Source: Rhizoclosmatium globosum | Taxonomy: Eukaryota > Chytridiomycota > Chytridiomycetes > Chytridiales > Chytriomycetaceae | Assembly: GCA_002104985.1 (NCBI GenBank) | Contig: MCGO01000090.1 | Coordinates: 99,815 to 163,814, forward strand | DNA length: 64,000 nucleotides | Direction of reading: 5' to 3' | In this document: positions 21,765 to 30,449 of the stretch, piece after piece | How positions within the stretch are numbered: the stretch's first letter is position 1 | Layout: every line of letters begins with the position of its first letter | Notes under the pieces: model-generated | What the model was told of the DNA's origin: nothing | Database searches by the model: none | What the model saw: only the letters and a program-made list of their open reading frames with translations | Made by a program: the position numbers and the translations under genes

Positions 21765-21769
21765 TGTAA
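16751..21769 (+). CDS. Copia gag-pol polyprotein (lacks RNase H)
   Basis: A single 1,672-residue frame. The N-terminal gag-like region has a Cys/His cluster (CNNTRCSTCAWHG, CTCHHLPKCG) near residues 375-395. A retroviral-type aspartic protease site GDSGAMEHVF lies near residue 550. Integrase follows: zinc-binding HEVLAHASYR...CVHCASGK (about 797-840) and the DDE core with IIDDFTRKSTINFL, YYSDGGTELGDKF and NGVVESF. Reverse transcriptase includes YTETFSPVIRKETLRLMIAL, QCDVVTAFLYG, SIYGLHQAARDW and the catalytic LIYVDDFLIL at about 1,606. It stops right after RSVLEKAGML, where RNase H should begin, and the last two codons come from the inserted LTR. The frame is otherwise intact. Confidence 0.9.
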   Translation: MPVNEDATRGSLKMNCRLTAPFSKQDHSEFEKEAYRVLRTQPAHHAVAGPPGTAPPVLTQQPVPSVSDLLNEHRTELGQYNDVKNLLKIRKVYSQEAHTPCPEAIVERYNAAVASIYENPLHAIGQIEWQNEEGDVQLDIDNPVDISIAQLEHEGFTEELLADHATAIQVRKQDIVAVEKANKVNDVAAQTNARMVKCVLDHVCSEIRGDISHFSLFQESINFLHTKAAGLSDHDQRGIYERHFLALEANVKAGKFSVAAVKEIRKRYLETFGEEAIAGTSEYTTFAHRIVALLTTAIGNERSTSYQIVQNYLVNLAGKEQTLEWPVLVAHLERCENAIAAKKRGADPLESQSLKVNRVGADDQALPHAPECNNTRCSTCAWHGPESKHNTCTCHHLPKCGRWDGKSSRDAHFKYHKDCSANPAATKGKQPARSNNTAATNHANGQQVVLSRRDLNKLIRSVKSQAGCRPNEDQPNNNHDQPGPSSRGGKRGGPRVSALRSRMAQGNSGSSSTSTSGDVEMGEGSTADQPETLDVTDAEVIGLQDGHFVGDSGAMEHVFPSIISSRFDAFNIRETNRQIHDAGGHANQVTRLIDANFAMGNRRFVLNNIHISNSVPDNLISILRLLESNNGYILTNRNSMWYSDTYGPDAQWDEIFRVVKGEYVCLPPAANIPSLNSPSRISVSQLSMFQDHDLVDYEVLIYFSYSEPSVSELESDINYLTNLLEPPQVLRSNNVVISAIKRTGSGEIKTGLCQIEAMDRDYVSKLRNTLIANAKSRKPHKHKPNSTKQELSNLQYLHEVLAHASYRSLGDSVRNNMIIGVEVEWNAKNSNKPILETCVHCASGKITRNPVYESKGEKAKRPLFRIHTNTFPLPVRGPNGEEYGQAIIDDFTRKSTINFLKTKSFEEVSSRLLETTAEWERDLGLQVHEYYSDGGTELGDKFRALLRKKFANRVHVPTFRQSPPYEKERNGVVESFIKGMKAGTLTMLLRARLPPLLTKFACSEYSRIKNKLVHPEAGDPTDGRLVSPDFLWTQTAYDVSKEYPFGCQVTIFIDPDERGGTWGLRGNPGVYLGRSGHTLVQVYNLKTRRVQLSGNVIVHRDRFPGLTKDLKMLYDPYSPYSPEEVSIPKFDVEAYWTDPSKHELPEPDRAFTGDVLADNEVTNDDTSSDEPRYGLRPRKAISYNESSRWKFVSDTPLATPVPEPSKELPPSSTENNDQHVHIDDAIEEVVQHFPEVFDPVPAALNPEKVIISETDSDIDSDLDDSIYDGMEEVSASPRIPINRAQSKREDGEEKLDDGEADLNAILNAYGIKTEIRSKIVTECEKVKPFMKAMSRKLEKRLNRKVSIRSVTRVRALLEDPILKPIITQITNECLSTEAENEMTPTLKVVPKPDIPKIRIADMPPPPRSYREAMAGPWKEYWEHADAEELNSHVSKKTYRYSRYPSHGRVLRSHIVRSYKGTVDGYLDRFKSRWVVGGDKQIANIDYTETFSPVIRKETLRLMIALALIMGLSIDQCDVVTAFLYGTLKESQFMQTPDGYPKYDKDGKQLCCELLQSIYGLHQAARDWFECITTYLKEHGFRASVKEPCLFIKDDETTGKKVFVLIYVDDFLILSSDAELTKRVKEIFRQKFEIKDLGEAKYMLGLQFEKFEDGVYIGQASYARSVLEKAGML
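21761..21764. repeat. target-site duplication, left copy
   Basis: ATGT immediately before the LTR start TGTAACAAGC; the same four bases follow the right LTR. The preceding base differs (t versus c), so a 5-bp duplication would carry one mismatch. Confidence 0.5.
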
Positions 21770-22809
21770 CAAGCAACCAACGAGTACGAATAGATAGATG
21801 TAAATAATAAATTTAACTTGTCAACTGTAGCCGTTGATGCTTGTATATAATAAAAATAGATTCGATTTCTATTGTTCCCAATGGTAGTATGACGACTAGC
21901 AATGGGTTAAGATGGGCAATGATGTGTTGGCGTTCCTAATTCTTTTAGTCGAGTCAGCGAACTTAAACTCGGAGCAGTGGTGTATTGAATGAGAGGGAGA
22001 AACCTTTTAGTCGAGTCAGCGAACTTAAACTCGGAGCAGTGGTGTATTGAATGAGAGGGAGAAACCTTTTGTGCACGAAGTTTGACGTTAACAACGTGTA
22101 AAGGGGAGCAGTAAATGGGAGAGAGTGTAGAACCTTTTAGTCGAGTCAGCGAACTTAAACTCGGAGCAGTGGTGTATTGAATGAGAGGGAGAAACCTTTT
22201 GGTTTGATTGTGTTTGTGTAAGTTGAGAGGGGAGCAATAATATAACAAGCCGAAGCTTCTAACCTTTTGTGCACGAAGTTTGACGTTAACAACGTGTAAA
22301 GGGGAGCAGTAAATGGGAGAGAGTGTAGAACCTTAATAAGGTATAACGCGTTCAGTCCAATTTGTTTCCAACGGCAACTCAAATCAATAAACACCTAACG
22401 TTCCCAGTCCATCAGTTTCATAATGAACCCTCAAAATCACACCTTTTAGTCGAGTCAGCGAACTTAAACTCGGAGCAGTGGTGTATTGAATGAGAGGGAG
22501 AAACCTGAGGATCGCAACGAATAAGAAAAACACCGATAAGGAAACAAGAACCCAATGAACAACACTCCACCTAATTAAGAGCAGCGCAACGCTTAAGATA
22601 AGAAACTGCAATAACTTCGAAGAAAGAAAAAAAAGAAAGGGGAAAACGGGAAAAGCAACAAAGAAGAAAATCCCGACAATTCCCCATTATCCCTTACGTA
22701 CGGTCCAAATTGGACGAACACGCGCCTGAGCACGCACCCATCAAAACAAGGTGAGAATTATTCGACTTGGTATTACCGATAGTCGATTGTTTATTCGAAG
22801 CTTGTAACA
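21765..22809 (-). repeat. LTR1 (3' LTR of the Gypsy-like element), 1,045 bp
   Basis: Begins TGTAACAAGC and ends GCTTGTAACA on the plus strand. It shares near-identical outer parts with LTR2: about 177 bp at one end and 112 bp at the other, the outer sequences flanking the array. Visible differences outside unit content are a single A/G change and a one-base difference in an A-run. The central 756 bp is the array of GT...AG units described separately. Being shorter than LTR2 by 274 bp is explained by missing or different whole units. Confidence 0.9.
21942..22697 (-). repeat. array of 11 abutting intron-like GT...AG units in LTR1
   Basis: In element sense (minus strand) the unit order is G (22571-22697), F (22505-22570), A (22443-22504), E (22395-22442), D (22332-22394), B (22264-22331), C (22196-22263), A (22134-22195), B (22066-22133), A (22004-22065), A (21942-22003). 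Each unit begins GT and ends AG, so every junction reads AG|GT. Unit A is 62 nt (starts GTTTCTCCCTC, ends CTGACTCGACTAAAAG), B 68, C 68, D 63, E 48, F 66, G 127 nt (donor GTAAGGG). A, B and C end in AAAAG and contain TGCTCC. The lengths match host introns in this window. This looks like a chain of introns without exons between them. Confidence 0.8.
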
Positions 22810-25800
22810 GTTCCTTTGAGCCAAGTGGCAACGTCGCGTCGCCCCCTGACGCGGAGATAATATGGTTGAGCCTTATACTAACATTTTCTTGAAACTGGAT
22901 TTGGTTGACAAACTGTAAATCACTGAAGTCATCCAAATCCTCAAAAGGATCCATAATTTTAGCAGACAATATACTAGCAAAGATAGAATCTTGAGACTCA
23001 GCATCAATTTCTTCATTCAGGAACAATGTATCAATATTGAAGACCATCGGCGGATACCATAACTTCAAACGATCACCAGAAACAGGACGTCGACGTAGTC
23101 GTCCATCAAATTCACGCAAGATATAAGCACCCTCAAATACTTCAGCAATAATATACGGTCCAAACCAGGCGTCTTTCAATTTTCGACGGTGTTGATCATG
23201 TAAATTCGAGTCAAACACTAATACTGGATCCCCGACACAAAGCCTTTTCTCACGAATTTGTTTTCTGTATTTTTCATTATAATATTCGGCACCACGTTGT
23301 CTGTCACGCTCGATTTGTTGTTTGATTTGAAGTAAATCTGATGCTCTGCAGTCCAACACTCTTTCTCTTGCAGCAATTAATTCATGCAATGTCATGGTTT
23401 CTTTGAAGTTAACAACAGCAAATGAACTGAATTCCAGATCTAAATGTAAGACTGGTTCCTGTCCAAAGCCAATATAATAAGCAGACTCTCGTCTGAAACT
23501 TGTAGTAATATTTGTAGCAAAACAGAAGGACGACAAACGATCGACCCATTTCTTTGGATTATCACGACAACCTCTCGCAATAGCAGCGACCAACGGAGCA
23601 TGACGACGTTCCCCTGGTCCAAGCCCTTTGTGATTATGAGGTGCAATTAGTGATATATCAATGTGATAATGATCATAGACTTCTCTCGCTTTCTTTGAAG
23701 ACATTGTTGACTGGTCAAAGAATAATCTAGACGGCAAACCAAAACGATGGAATACATTCTTGATAGTCCAGTCCAATGAACTCTCCCAATTTTGTAACTT
23801 AAAACCTTTCGCCTCAACCCATCCGCTGATACCTTCAGTCATGTGCCAAAGATTAATATAACCGTTTCCAGTGACTGGCATTGTAACCCAATCACCGTAC
23901 CAAACAAGCCACACAGACGAAGGAGTTTGCGACGGATTTAACTTTTCTTTCTCTTGATCAAATCTTGAACGTTGACATGTGTCACATCTTTTACAGTACT
24001 CATAAACATCCTTCCGAAGAGACTTCCACCAAAACCGGAGCTTCAACTTAAGATACGTCGCCTCAAAAGCAAAGTGACCTTCGTCATGCGCATCTCGAAT
24101 TAATTCCAGCTGAGTGATACGTCTAGTAATAACTTGTTTCGGAAAAGAGTCTTCAGACCTCTTGTAAAGCACACCATTTCGTAAATAGAACTGAGCAGCC
24201 ATCTTGCAGAGTCGCTGGATTTGCTTTGCAGTTAACTCGTCTGAAAATACTTGCTCATCTAAATATTTAGCCACATGTTTCAAATCATTGTCCTCGTCAT
24301 AGGTTTCCCGTAACGTTGCGGCTCGGACATTGATTCTACAATAAACCATGGCTGCATCCAATGCTGCATCAATAGCATTATCTAACTCCGCATTATCATT
24401 TTCTTCTTCATCCACAGACTTATCATACATTCTTGACATAGCATCGGCAAGATTCTTATCAGTACGAACAAATTCAAAGCTGATTGGAAACTGGTGAATA
24501 TACGCAATACTTCGCTTCATATGAATATCAATATTTGCAGGATTATTGAGCATTCCACGAATATAGCTTGCGTCCCCACGAAGTACTACTTTTGGTGCAA
24601 GACAGATCTGAGGTTGAGCGCGCATCAAACCCAAACAGCATGACTCAAGTTCTAACTTTGGAATTGACCACTCACGTTGTTCTTTAGACCAAATAGAACC
24701 AAAATTATGAGACGGTTGGAACTTCCTATTCTCATTTTCTTGACCCAAAATCTGACAGTTAGCTTTACCGCTCGCATCAAAGTACAAGATTGGTGGTCTT
24801 AAATCAAAAGCATCATAATTGAGGTTGATACGTACAGGAGCTGTTAACATGGCTGTTTTGAGTGCTTCAAACGCCTCCTGTTGTTCAAATCCCCAATACC
24901 AAGTTACACCTTTCCGCAGAAGTTCGAAAAGTGGACATGTAATATGTGAGAATCGAGGAATGTACATACGATAGAACTGACACATTTGTAACATAGAACG
25001 TAATTTATCAACACCTTTTGGGACTGGATATCGAGCCATAACATCCAACTTTGAAGGATTAATATAACGACCTTCAGACGAACATACAATGCCTAAAACA
25101 ATGGCTTTTGAAACACCAATTTGAACTTTGTTGTTGAACGTAAGACCTGTTTCAATGGCTCGATCACACATATATTTCACCACATGACCTAACTATTGAA
25201 CTTCAGTACGAATACCGTCAACTACAGGACTGATTGGTCCAATTCCTGCATATACTGTAAGATCGTCTTGAAGTCCTCGAACGTCTCCATTACTCGGAGC
25301 AACAAATTCCATAGATGTAATACGCTGGCCAACTTGTGCAGAATTAGTTTGTCCTTGAGACAAACCGGTAGGGCGGATCAAACCAATTGGAGTATTAATT
25401 GCTGAGATATCGCGACACTTTGGCATAACTAAAATCTGATCAAAGTACGACTCAAAATCAAAGAGAGCCATCAACGAATGACCTGCGATTTCTTCAGTTT
25501 GAAACTCCATATATGGCATAGTACCAACGTCTCTAATAGTAACAGCATTTCCACGTTGACCATCACAAATCGGACGAATACTACCATTTTTCTTCAAGAC
25601 TGGCCACCAACGATTTGAATACGGTGAATTACAAAACTCATGACATCCGGCTTCAATTCGTTTGTTGAAGTAATCAATGACTTTCTGTGCCATACTTTTT
25701 GGAACAGGTGGTGCCTTATCTTTCCACGGGACGTGAGGAATAGTATGTATTTCTACCGGTGTTCCCTTGTAACAGCCAATTTCCAAGAGATCCATAGAAA

Positions 25801-26857
25801 ACGCGCCTCGACGAACACGAATAATATCTTTGAGATATTCAATTTCCAAATTGGTAAGTTTAGCCTCCTTGCGACAATCACGGAAACAAAACTCCAACTG
25901 CTCTTCAGTCCAATCTGGCAAAACTTTTCCTCGTTGCGATATCCATTTTAACGGTTTGAATACATCAGCTCCGCCTGGTACCTGCATTGCAACCGGCTTT
26001 ACTTTTTCGGCAACAGTTTTGGCTTTGCGAACGTGGACATAATCACTCGCAATAGACAATTCACATATAACTGGAACGTGATCAGATCCAAGCATATGAT
26101 AACCGTGATAACATTGTTTGACAAGTATTGAAGTTGAAACCCAAATACCATCGAAGCGAGCTCCCACGTTCCCGCGACGATTGTAATGAAGCCAAGTTGT
26201 AAACTCTACTGCTTTTGGGTGTAATACACGATAGCAATCACGAAGTTTTAATGTTAAATCTCGTAAATAAAGTCGTTCATTATACTTAAATCCGGACGAT
26301 ATTTGTTGAATCATGGACGGATGTATATCACAAGACTCTTGTGCACTATTGAAGTCAGCACACAGAATAACACTTTGATTCTCTTGTAATAGTTGGTTTA
26401 CACGAGTTAAGACTGCTCGACTAAACTCTTCTTTGAACGGTAATCGACTGTCATGATGACGACTCGCATTGACCATATACACATTCAAAATAGTTGTAAC
26501 GCCAACAGTAACTTCTAAATAACGACCTTCACATTGGTCTTCATTTAAACCTGGCAAAGATTTGACGATTGAAACTGGCTCCACAAATCTGGATTGTTTG
26601 ATTCCAGTCAACACGCCATTTCTACGTTTCCCAAAACCCAATGAATTGAAAGGGAATTCGGAATGATAGACATAATACTCAGAGAAATCTAAACTTCGAA
26701 GTTTTAGCAACTTTCTTCGTCCAACTTAGACTCTTGAATACAAATTATGTCGAAGGAAACAACTCCCGAATATTATCCTCGACATATAACGAGCAACATT
26801 TCTCACTGAATTGACGTTCCAAGAAATAACAGAGATTCTTGAACTTTGCCCAGGCAT
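22694..26857 (-). pseudogene. Gypsy-like pol: EEP endonuclease, reverse transcriptase, RNase H, integrase (interrupted)
   Basis: Starts at an ATG at 26857 (MPGQSSRISVISWNVNSVRN), 62 bases after gag ends. The EEP fold has all landmark motifs: SWNVNS, IICIQESK, ILCADFN and LGSDHVPVICEL. Reverse transcriptase follows (KKNGSIRPICDGQRGN, LMALFDFESYFDQI), with LQDD where YxDD is usual. Then RNase H (ILYFDASGKANCQI, PKLELESC), integrase zinc motif (HDEGH...CKRCDTCQ) and DDE core (YGDWVTMP, LFFDQSTM, GPGERRHAPL), and a C-terminal SH3-like GPYIIAEVFEGAYIL. The reading frame changes at least three times between about 26,800 and 26,700, and a single in-frame TAG at 25193-25195 splits RT from RNase H. 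It ends inside LTR1. Confidence 0.85.
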
Positions 26858-26919
26858 CAATCCAGTTGACGACGTAGTATTTAGCACTTTCAGTTTAACG
26901 GCCAGCTGCTCTCTAGCCT

Positions 26920-29094
26920 TTACTGAAAATCCGCCGAATCATCGTCTTCCTTCGCTGGACGGCGACGATTAACATCAATGCGAACTCTTGGATCATGAAT
27001 ATTTGCAACTTGTACATTGACATTCTTTTTACGATCTGGACTCTTGAGATTAGCCCAACAATTTCCATCGTCGTCAAATTTGACGTTGACGTTTGCAGCA
27101 AACCAGAACGGCATCCCAGCCAAAGCATAGAACGACGGTTTCACACCTTCCGGCAAAGCAGGCAAAACCCAAGATTTCTGCTTGTACTTAAAACTAGCGA
27201 CCTCCCAAGTCGAATTTTGTACAACAGCAGCAATCACAGTCTTTCCATTATTCGCTGCGACCATAATCAAATGAACGTCTGAAATCAATTCATTGACCGA
27301 GGCACACAATGATGCAATCTCCCCTCCACTATCATCCAAAAACAAGAACTTATCGTCGTACCCCTCAAATACAACGGGTTCATAAATCAAGGATGAATAG
27401 GCTGGATTAATTTTGATGGCATTGACATGGATTTCATCGTCCCACTTGTCATTCAGTAGACCCGACGAAGTTGTCCTCTCATCCCACGGTTGATCGACAA
27501 CATTAATTGTAAACATTCTTGACTCCGCTGGTTTCAATTGACGAATACGAATTAACTCAGATGCAACCTCAGGTACAGTATAATTATCATATTTAACTCG
27601 ACGATAAAGAGACTCGAGCGTTTCAATGATTTCACGATCAGTCACTGGTGGATCAAGTTCAGGAAAGAATGCCACGGCTCTCATAAGACATCCATTGAAA
27701 TTAAATCTTAAAGTATTTGTTGAGTATGGACTTCCAATATATGGTACACAATAAGCGAAACGGAAAACTGGATGTATCTTCAAGCTGTACATGATTGCTT
27801 TTAATTCTTCCTGTTTGAAATACTCATATTTGTCCTCCCAAACAGTTTCTTCAACAATAGATTCATCGTCTGAAGCGTACCCGTAAACACTCGTTTTGTG
27901 AACGTGAAACATATTCGTAGTAGTAGCAACTGGTTTCAACTCCCTTGCCCTCGTATCAAGGATAAGCTGACGTTGACCACCCTTTCCGAAATAAGTTTGT
28001 TTCATTTCAGCGTCTTTGTAGTATACAGCCATTTGGTCGTTCTCATTTCTCTTGACTGCAATCGGCCAGTTGTTCACGTCCTTATCATGATTCAACTGCT
28101 CACACTTGTTAAGTTGAAAGACTTTACCAGGATGCTCCGTAGTTCCTGTAACTTTGTCACAATACTTGCACAAGAATGGTTTCTTCGGAGGAATGGGCTT
28201 CTCCAAAGTACCCGAAAAGAATAACTTCATTTTCTCCATTAATTCCGCAACTTCGTTTACGTCTGGAGTAAATACTGGCGTCGGCGTTGATGCAGACGCT
28301 GGCTTTTTAGGATCCTGTTTTGGTTTTGTTTCCTTTGAAAGCTCCTTAGTTTGGGTCTTCTGTGAATCAGTCTTCTCGGATTTCGACAAATTATCCGGCT
28401 TTGAGGACTTTGCAGCAGTTTTAGTATGTTTGTGTTTCTTTGTAATTTCTGGCTCGGAATCACTCGACGACACTGCGGCTTCTTCCAATTCAGAATCGTC
28501 CGAGTCGAAATATTCGTTTCCAGTTCCTTTAGATAGAGACGATGCTTTGCGATCCACAATATCCATCTCATTAATGACTCTACAAAACTTCTCCCAATCG
28601 TATTTAATCTTTCCACCAGCACCCATAATCTGATGAAGAATGTGCTTTCTTTTAACTTCGTCGAACGCTTTCAAGAATGTGTTGATTTTCTCGTTGTCCA
28701 ATGGAACAGATACTTCGTCCATCATTGCAAGTAGACGTTCAAACTCGGCTAAATATTGACCCGACGGTTGTGGCTTCCGCTGTTGTCGATAGGCAAACGC
28801 GGTAAGTGTTTCTTGAGTAACAATAACATCTTGATCCGCAAACTCAGTAATAATCCACTTTTTGACTTCGTTGAATGTTGGCTCGACGTCATTCTCTTCA
28901 ACGAATACTTTGACCCACAATTCATACTTTGCATTCACGGCTGGAGAAAACTTTCCAGTCATATAACCAAGTTTCTTGGAATTGGTGTCAAATCCCAATT
29001 CACCACACTTCTTACGGACGAACTCAACAAAGTCCGTACCTCTTGGACCCTTGAAGTCCTTATCTTTAAAACGCTCCATAACTGACTTGCCCAT
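26920..29094 (-). CDS. Gypsy-like gag with retropepsin-like C-terminal domain
   Basis: About 724 residues from the ATG MGKSVMERFKDKDF, which lies just inside the 5' LTR; an open frame extends 17 codons upstream into the LTR without need. The first 200 residues are helical and gag-like (LGYMTGKFSPAVNAKYELW), followed by a Ser/Lys-rich charged linker and a cysteine pair (LCKYCDKVTG). Near residue 600, FLDDSGGEIASL followed by IMVAANNGKTVIAAVV and YALAGMPFWFAANV resembles a retroviral aspartic protease with its D-S-G active site, so gag and protease appear fused. It stops before pol, so pol would need its own start or a bypass. Confidence 0.75.
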   Translation of the reverse strand: MGKSVMERFKDKDFKGPRGTDFVEFVRKKCGELGFDTNSKKLGYMTGKFSPAVNAKYELWVKVFVEENDVEPTFNEVKKWIITEFADQDVIVTQETLTAFAYRQQRKPQPSGQYLAEFERLLAMMDEVSVPLDNEKINTFLKAFDEVKRKHILHQIMGAGGKIKYDWEKFCRVINEMDIVDRKASSLSKGTGNEYFDSDDSELEEAAVSSSDSEPEITKKHKHTKTAAKSSKPDNLSKSEKTDSQKTQTKELSKETKPKQDPKKPASASTPTPVFTPDVNEVAELMEKMKLFFSGTLEKPIPPKKPFLCKYCDKVTGTTEHPGKVFQLNKCEQLNHDKDVNNWPIAVKRNENDQMAVYYKDAEMKQTYFGKGGQRQLILDTRARELKPVATTTNMFHVHKTSVYGYASDDESIVEETVWEDKYEYFKQEELKAIMYSLKIHPVFRFAYCVPYIGSPYSTNTLRFNFNGCLMRAVAFFPELDPPVTDREIIETLESLYRRVKYDNYTVPEVASELIRIRQLKPAESRMFTINVVDQPWDERTTSSGLLNDKWDDEIHVNAIKINPAYSSLIYEPVVFEGYDDKFLFLDDSGGEIASLCASVNELISDVHLIMVAANNGKTVIAAVVQNSTWEVASFKYKQKSWVLPALPEGVKPSFYALAGMPFWFAANVNVKFDDDGNCWANLKSPDRKKNVNVQVANIHDPRVRIDVNRRRPAKEDDDSADFQ

Positions 29095-29129
29095 TTTAAT
29101 AATAGAAATAATTTGGTACGCTCGCCAAC

Positions 29130-30448
29130 TGTAACAAGCAACCAACGAGTACGAATAGATAGATGTAAATAATAAATTTAACTTGTCAACTGTAGCCGTT
29201 GATGCTTGTATATAATAAAAATAGATTCGATTTCTATTGTTCCCAATGGTAGTATGACGACTAGCAATGGGTTAAGATGGGCAATGATGTGTTGGCGTTC
29301 CTAATTCTTTTAGTCGAGTCAGCGAACTTAAACTCGGAGCAGTGGTGTATTGAATGAGAGGGAGAAACCTTTTAGTCGAGTCAGCGAACTTAAACTCGGA
29401 GCAGTGGTGTATTGAATGAGAGGGGAGAAAACCTTTTGATGTGTTGTGGTAGAACTAAACGAAGTTATTGGACGAAGTTAAACAACGTGTAAAGGGGAGC
29501 AGTAAATGGGAGAGAGTGTAGAACCTTAATAAGGTATAACGCGTTCAGTCCAATTTGTTTCCAACGGCAACTCAAATCAATAAACACCTTTTAGTCGAGT
29601 CAGCGAACTTAAACTCGGAGCAGTGGTGTATTGAATGAGAGGGAGAAACCTAATTAAGAGCAGCGCAACGCTTAAGATAAGAAACTGCAATAACTTCCAA
29701 TTTATTAAACGAAAATACCTTTTGGTTTGATTGTGTTTGTGTAAGTTGAGAGGGGAGCAATAATATAACAAGCCGAAGCTTCTAACCTAGTGACGCTCCA
29801 CCAATCAGAGATGTTCAACACTCTCACTGTCTCATACCTTTTGTGCACGAAGTTTGACGTTAACAACGTGTAAAGGGGAGCAGTAAATGGGAGAGAGTGT
29901 AGAACCTGGAAAACCAAAGGTATAAAGAAAGATAAGAAACTGATAAGAGTATAAGACCGCCAAAACTCCACCTTAATAAGGTATAACGCGTTCAGTCCAA
30001 TTTGTTTCCAACGGCAACTCAAATCAATAAACACCTAACGTTCCCAGTCCATCAGTTTCATAATGAACCCTCAAAATCACACCTTTTAGTCGAGTCAGCG
30101 AACTTAAACTCGGAGCAGTGGTGTATTGAATGAGAGGGAGAAACCTGAGGATCGCAACGAATAAGAAAAACGCCGATAAGGAAACAAGAACCCAATGAAC
30201 AACACTCCACCTAATTAAGAGCAGCGCAACGCTTAAGATAAGAAACTGCAATAACTTCGAAGAAAGAAAAAAAGAAAGGGGAAAACGGGAAAAGCAACAA
30301 AGAAGAAAATCCCGACAATTCCCCATTATCCCTTACGTACGGTCCAAATTGGACGAACACGCGCCTGAGCACGCACCCATCAAAACAAGGTGAGAATTAT
30401 TCGACTTGGTATTACCGATAGTCGATTGTTTATTCGAAGCTTGTAACA
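29130..30448 (-). repeat. LTR2 (5' LTR of the Gypsy-like element), 1,319 bp
   Basis: Begins TGTAACAAGC and ends GCTTGTAACA on the plus strand, matching LTR1 in both flanks. In element sense it should carry the promoter and the 5' leader. It is 274 bp longer than LTR1 entirely because of the central unit array. The next bases, ATGT after one C, repeat the left target site. Confidence 0.9.
29307..30336 (-). repeat. array of 15 abutting intron-like GT...AG units in LTR2
   Basis: Element-sense order: G (30211-30336), F (30145-30210), A (30083-30144), E (30035-30082), D (29972-30034), J (29906-29971), B (29838-29905), I (29787-29837), C (29719-29786), G' (29650-29718), A (29588-29649), D (29525-29587), H (29433-29524), A' (29369-29432), A (29307-29368). 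All boundaries are AG|GT. J (starts GTGGAGTTTTGG, ends TTTTCCAG), I (GTATGAGACAG...CACTAG) and G' (GTATTTTCG...TTAATTAG) are absent from LTR1. H shares the first 44 nt of B but has another 3' half; G' shares the 3' half of G. A' carries two extra bases. Confidence 0.8.
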
Positions 30449-30449
30449 C

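Larger units (their letters stand above)
21765..30448 (-). mobile_element. Ty3/Gypsy-like LTR retrotransposon with EEP endonuclease domain and intron-array LTRs
   Basis: An 8.7-kb element on the minus strand, nested in the Copia gene. It is bounded by long direct repeats beginning TG and ending CA. Gag-protease (26920-29094) and pol (22694-26857) lie between them, with the order EEP nuclease, reverse transcriptase, RNase H, integrase; RT before integrase is the Ty3/Gypsy order. The 5' LTR in its own sense is the right-hand copy (29130-30448) and the 3' LTR is the left (21765-22809); pol ends inside the latter. Immediately inside the 5' LTR the element-sense strand reads AGTTGGCGAGCGTACC, the place of a primer-binding site, but I cannot match it to a particular tRNA. 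A polypurine tract before the 3' LTR is weak. Confidence 0.85.

Noticed and set aside
21907..22611. Minus-strand open frames with repeated YTTAPSLSSLTRLKG-like peptides in the LTR
   Set aside because: These are by-products of the repeated 62-nt unit whose length leaves frames open; there is no start context, and the same peptide recurs only because the DNA unit does.
29307..30336. A CRISPR-like array (recurrent 62-nt unit with different segments between)
   Set aside because: Repeats are longer than CRISPR repeats, occur in tandem as well as alternating, lie in both LTRs of a eukaryotic retrotransposon, and all boundaries are AG|GT.
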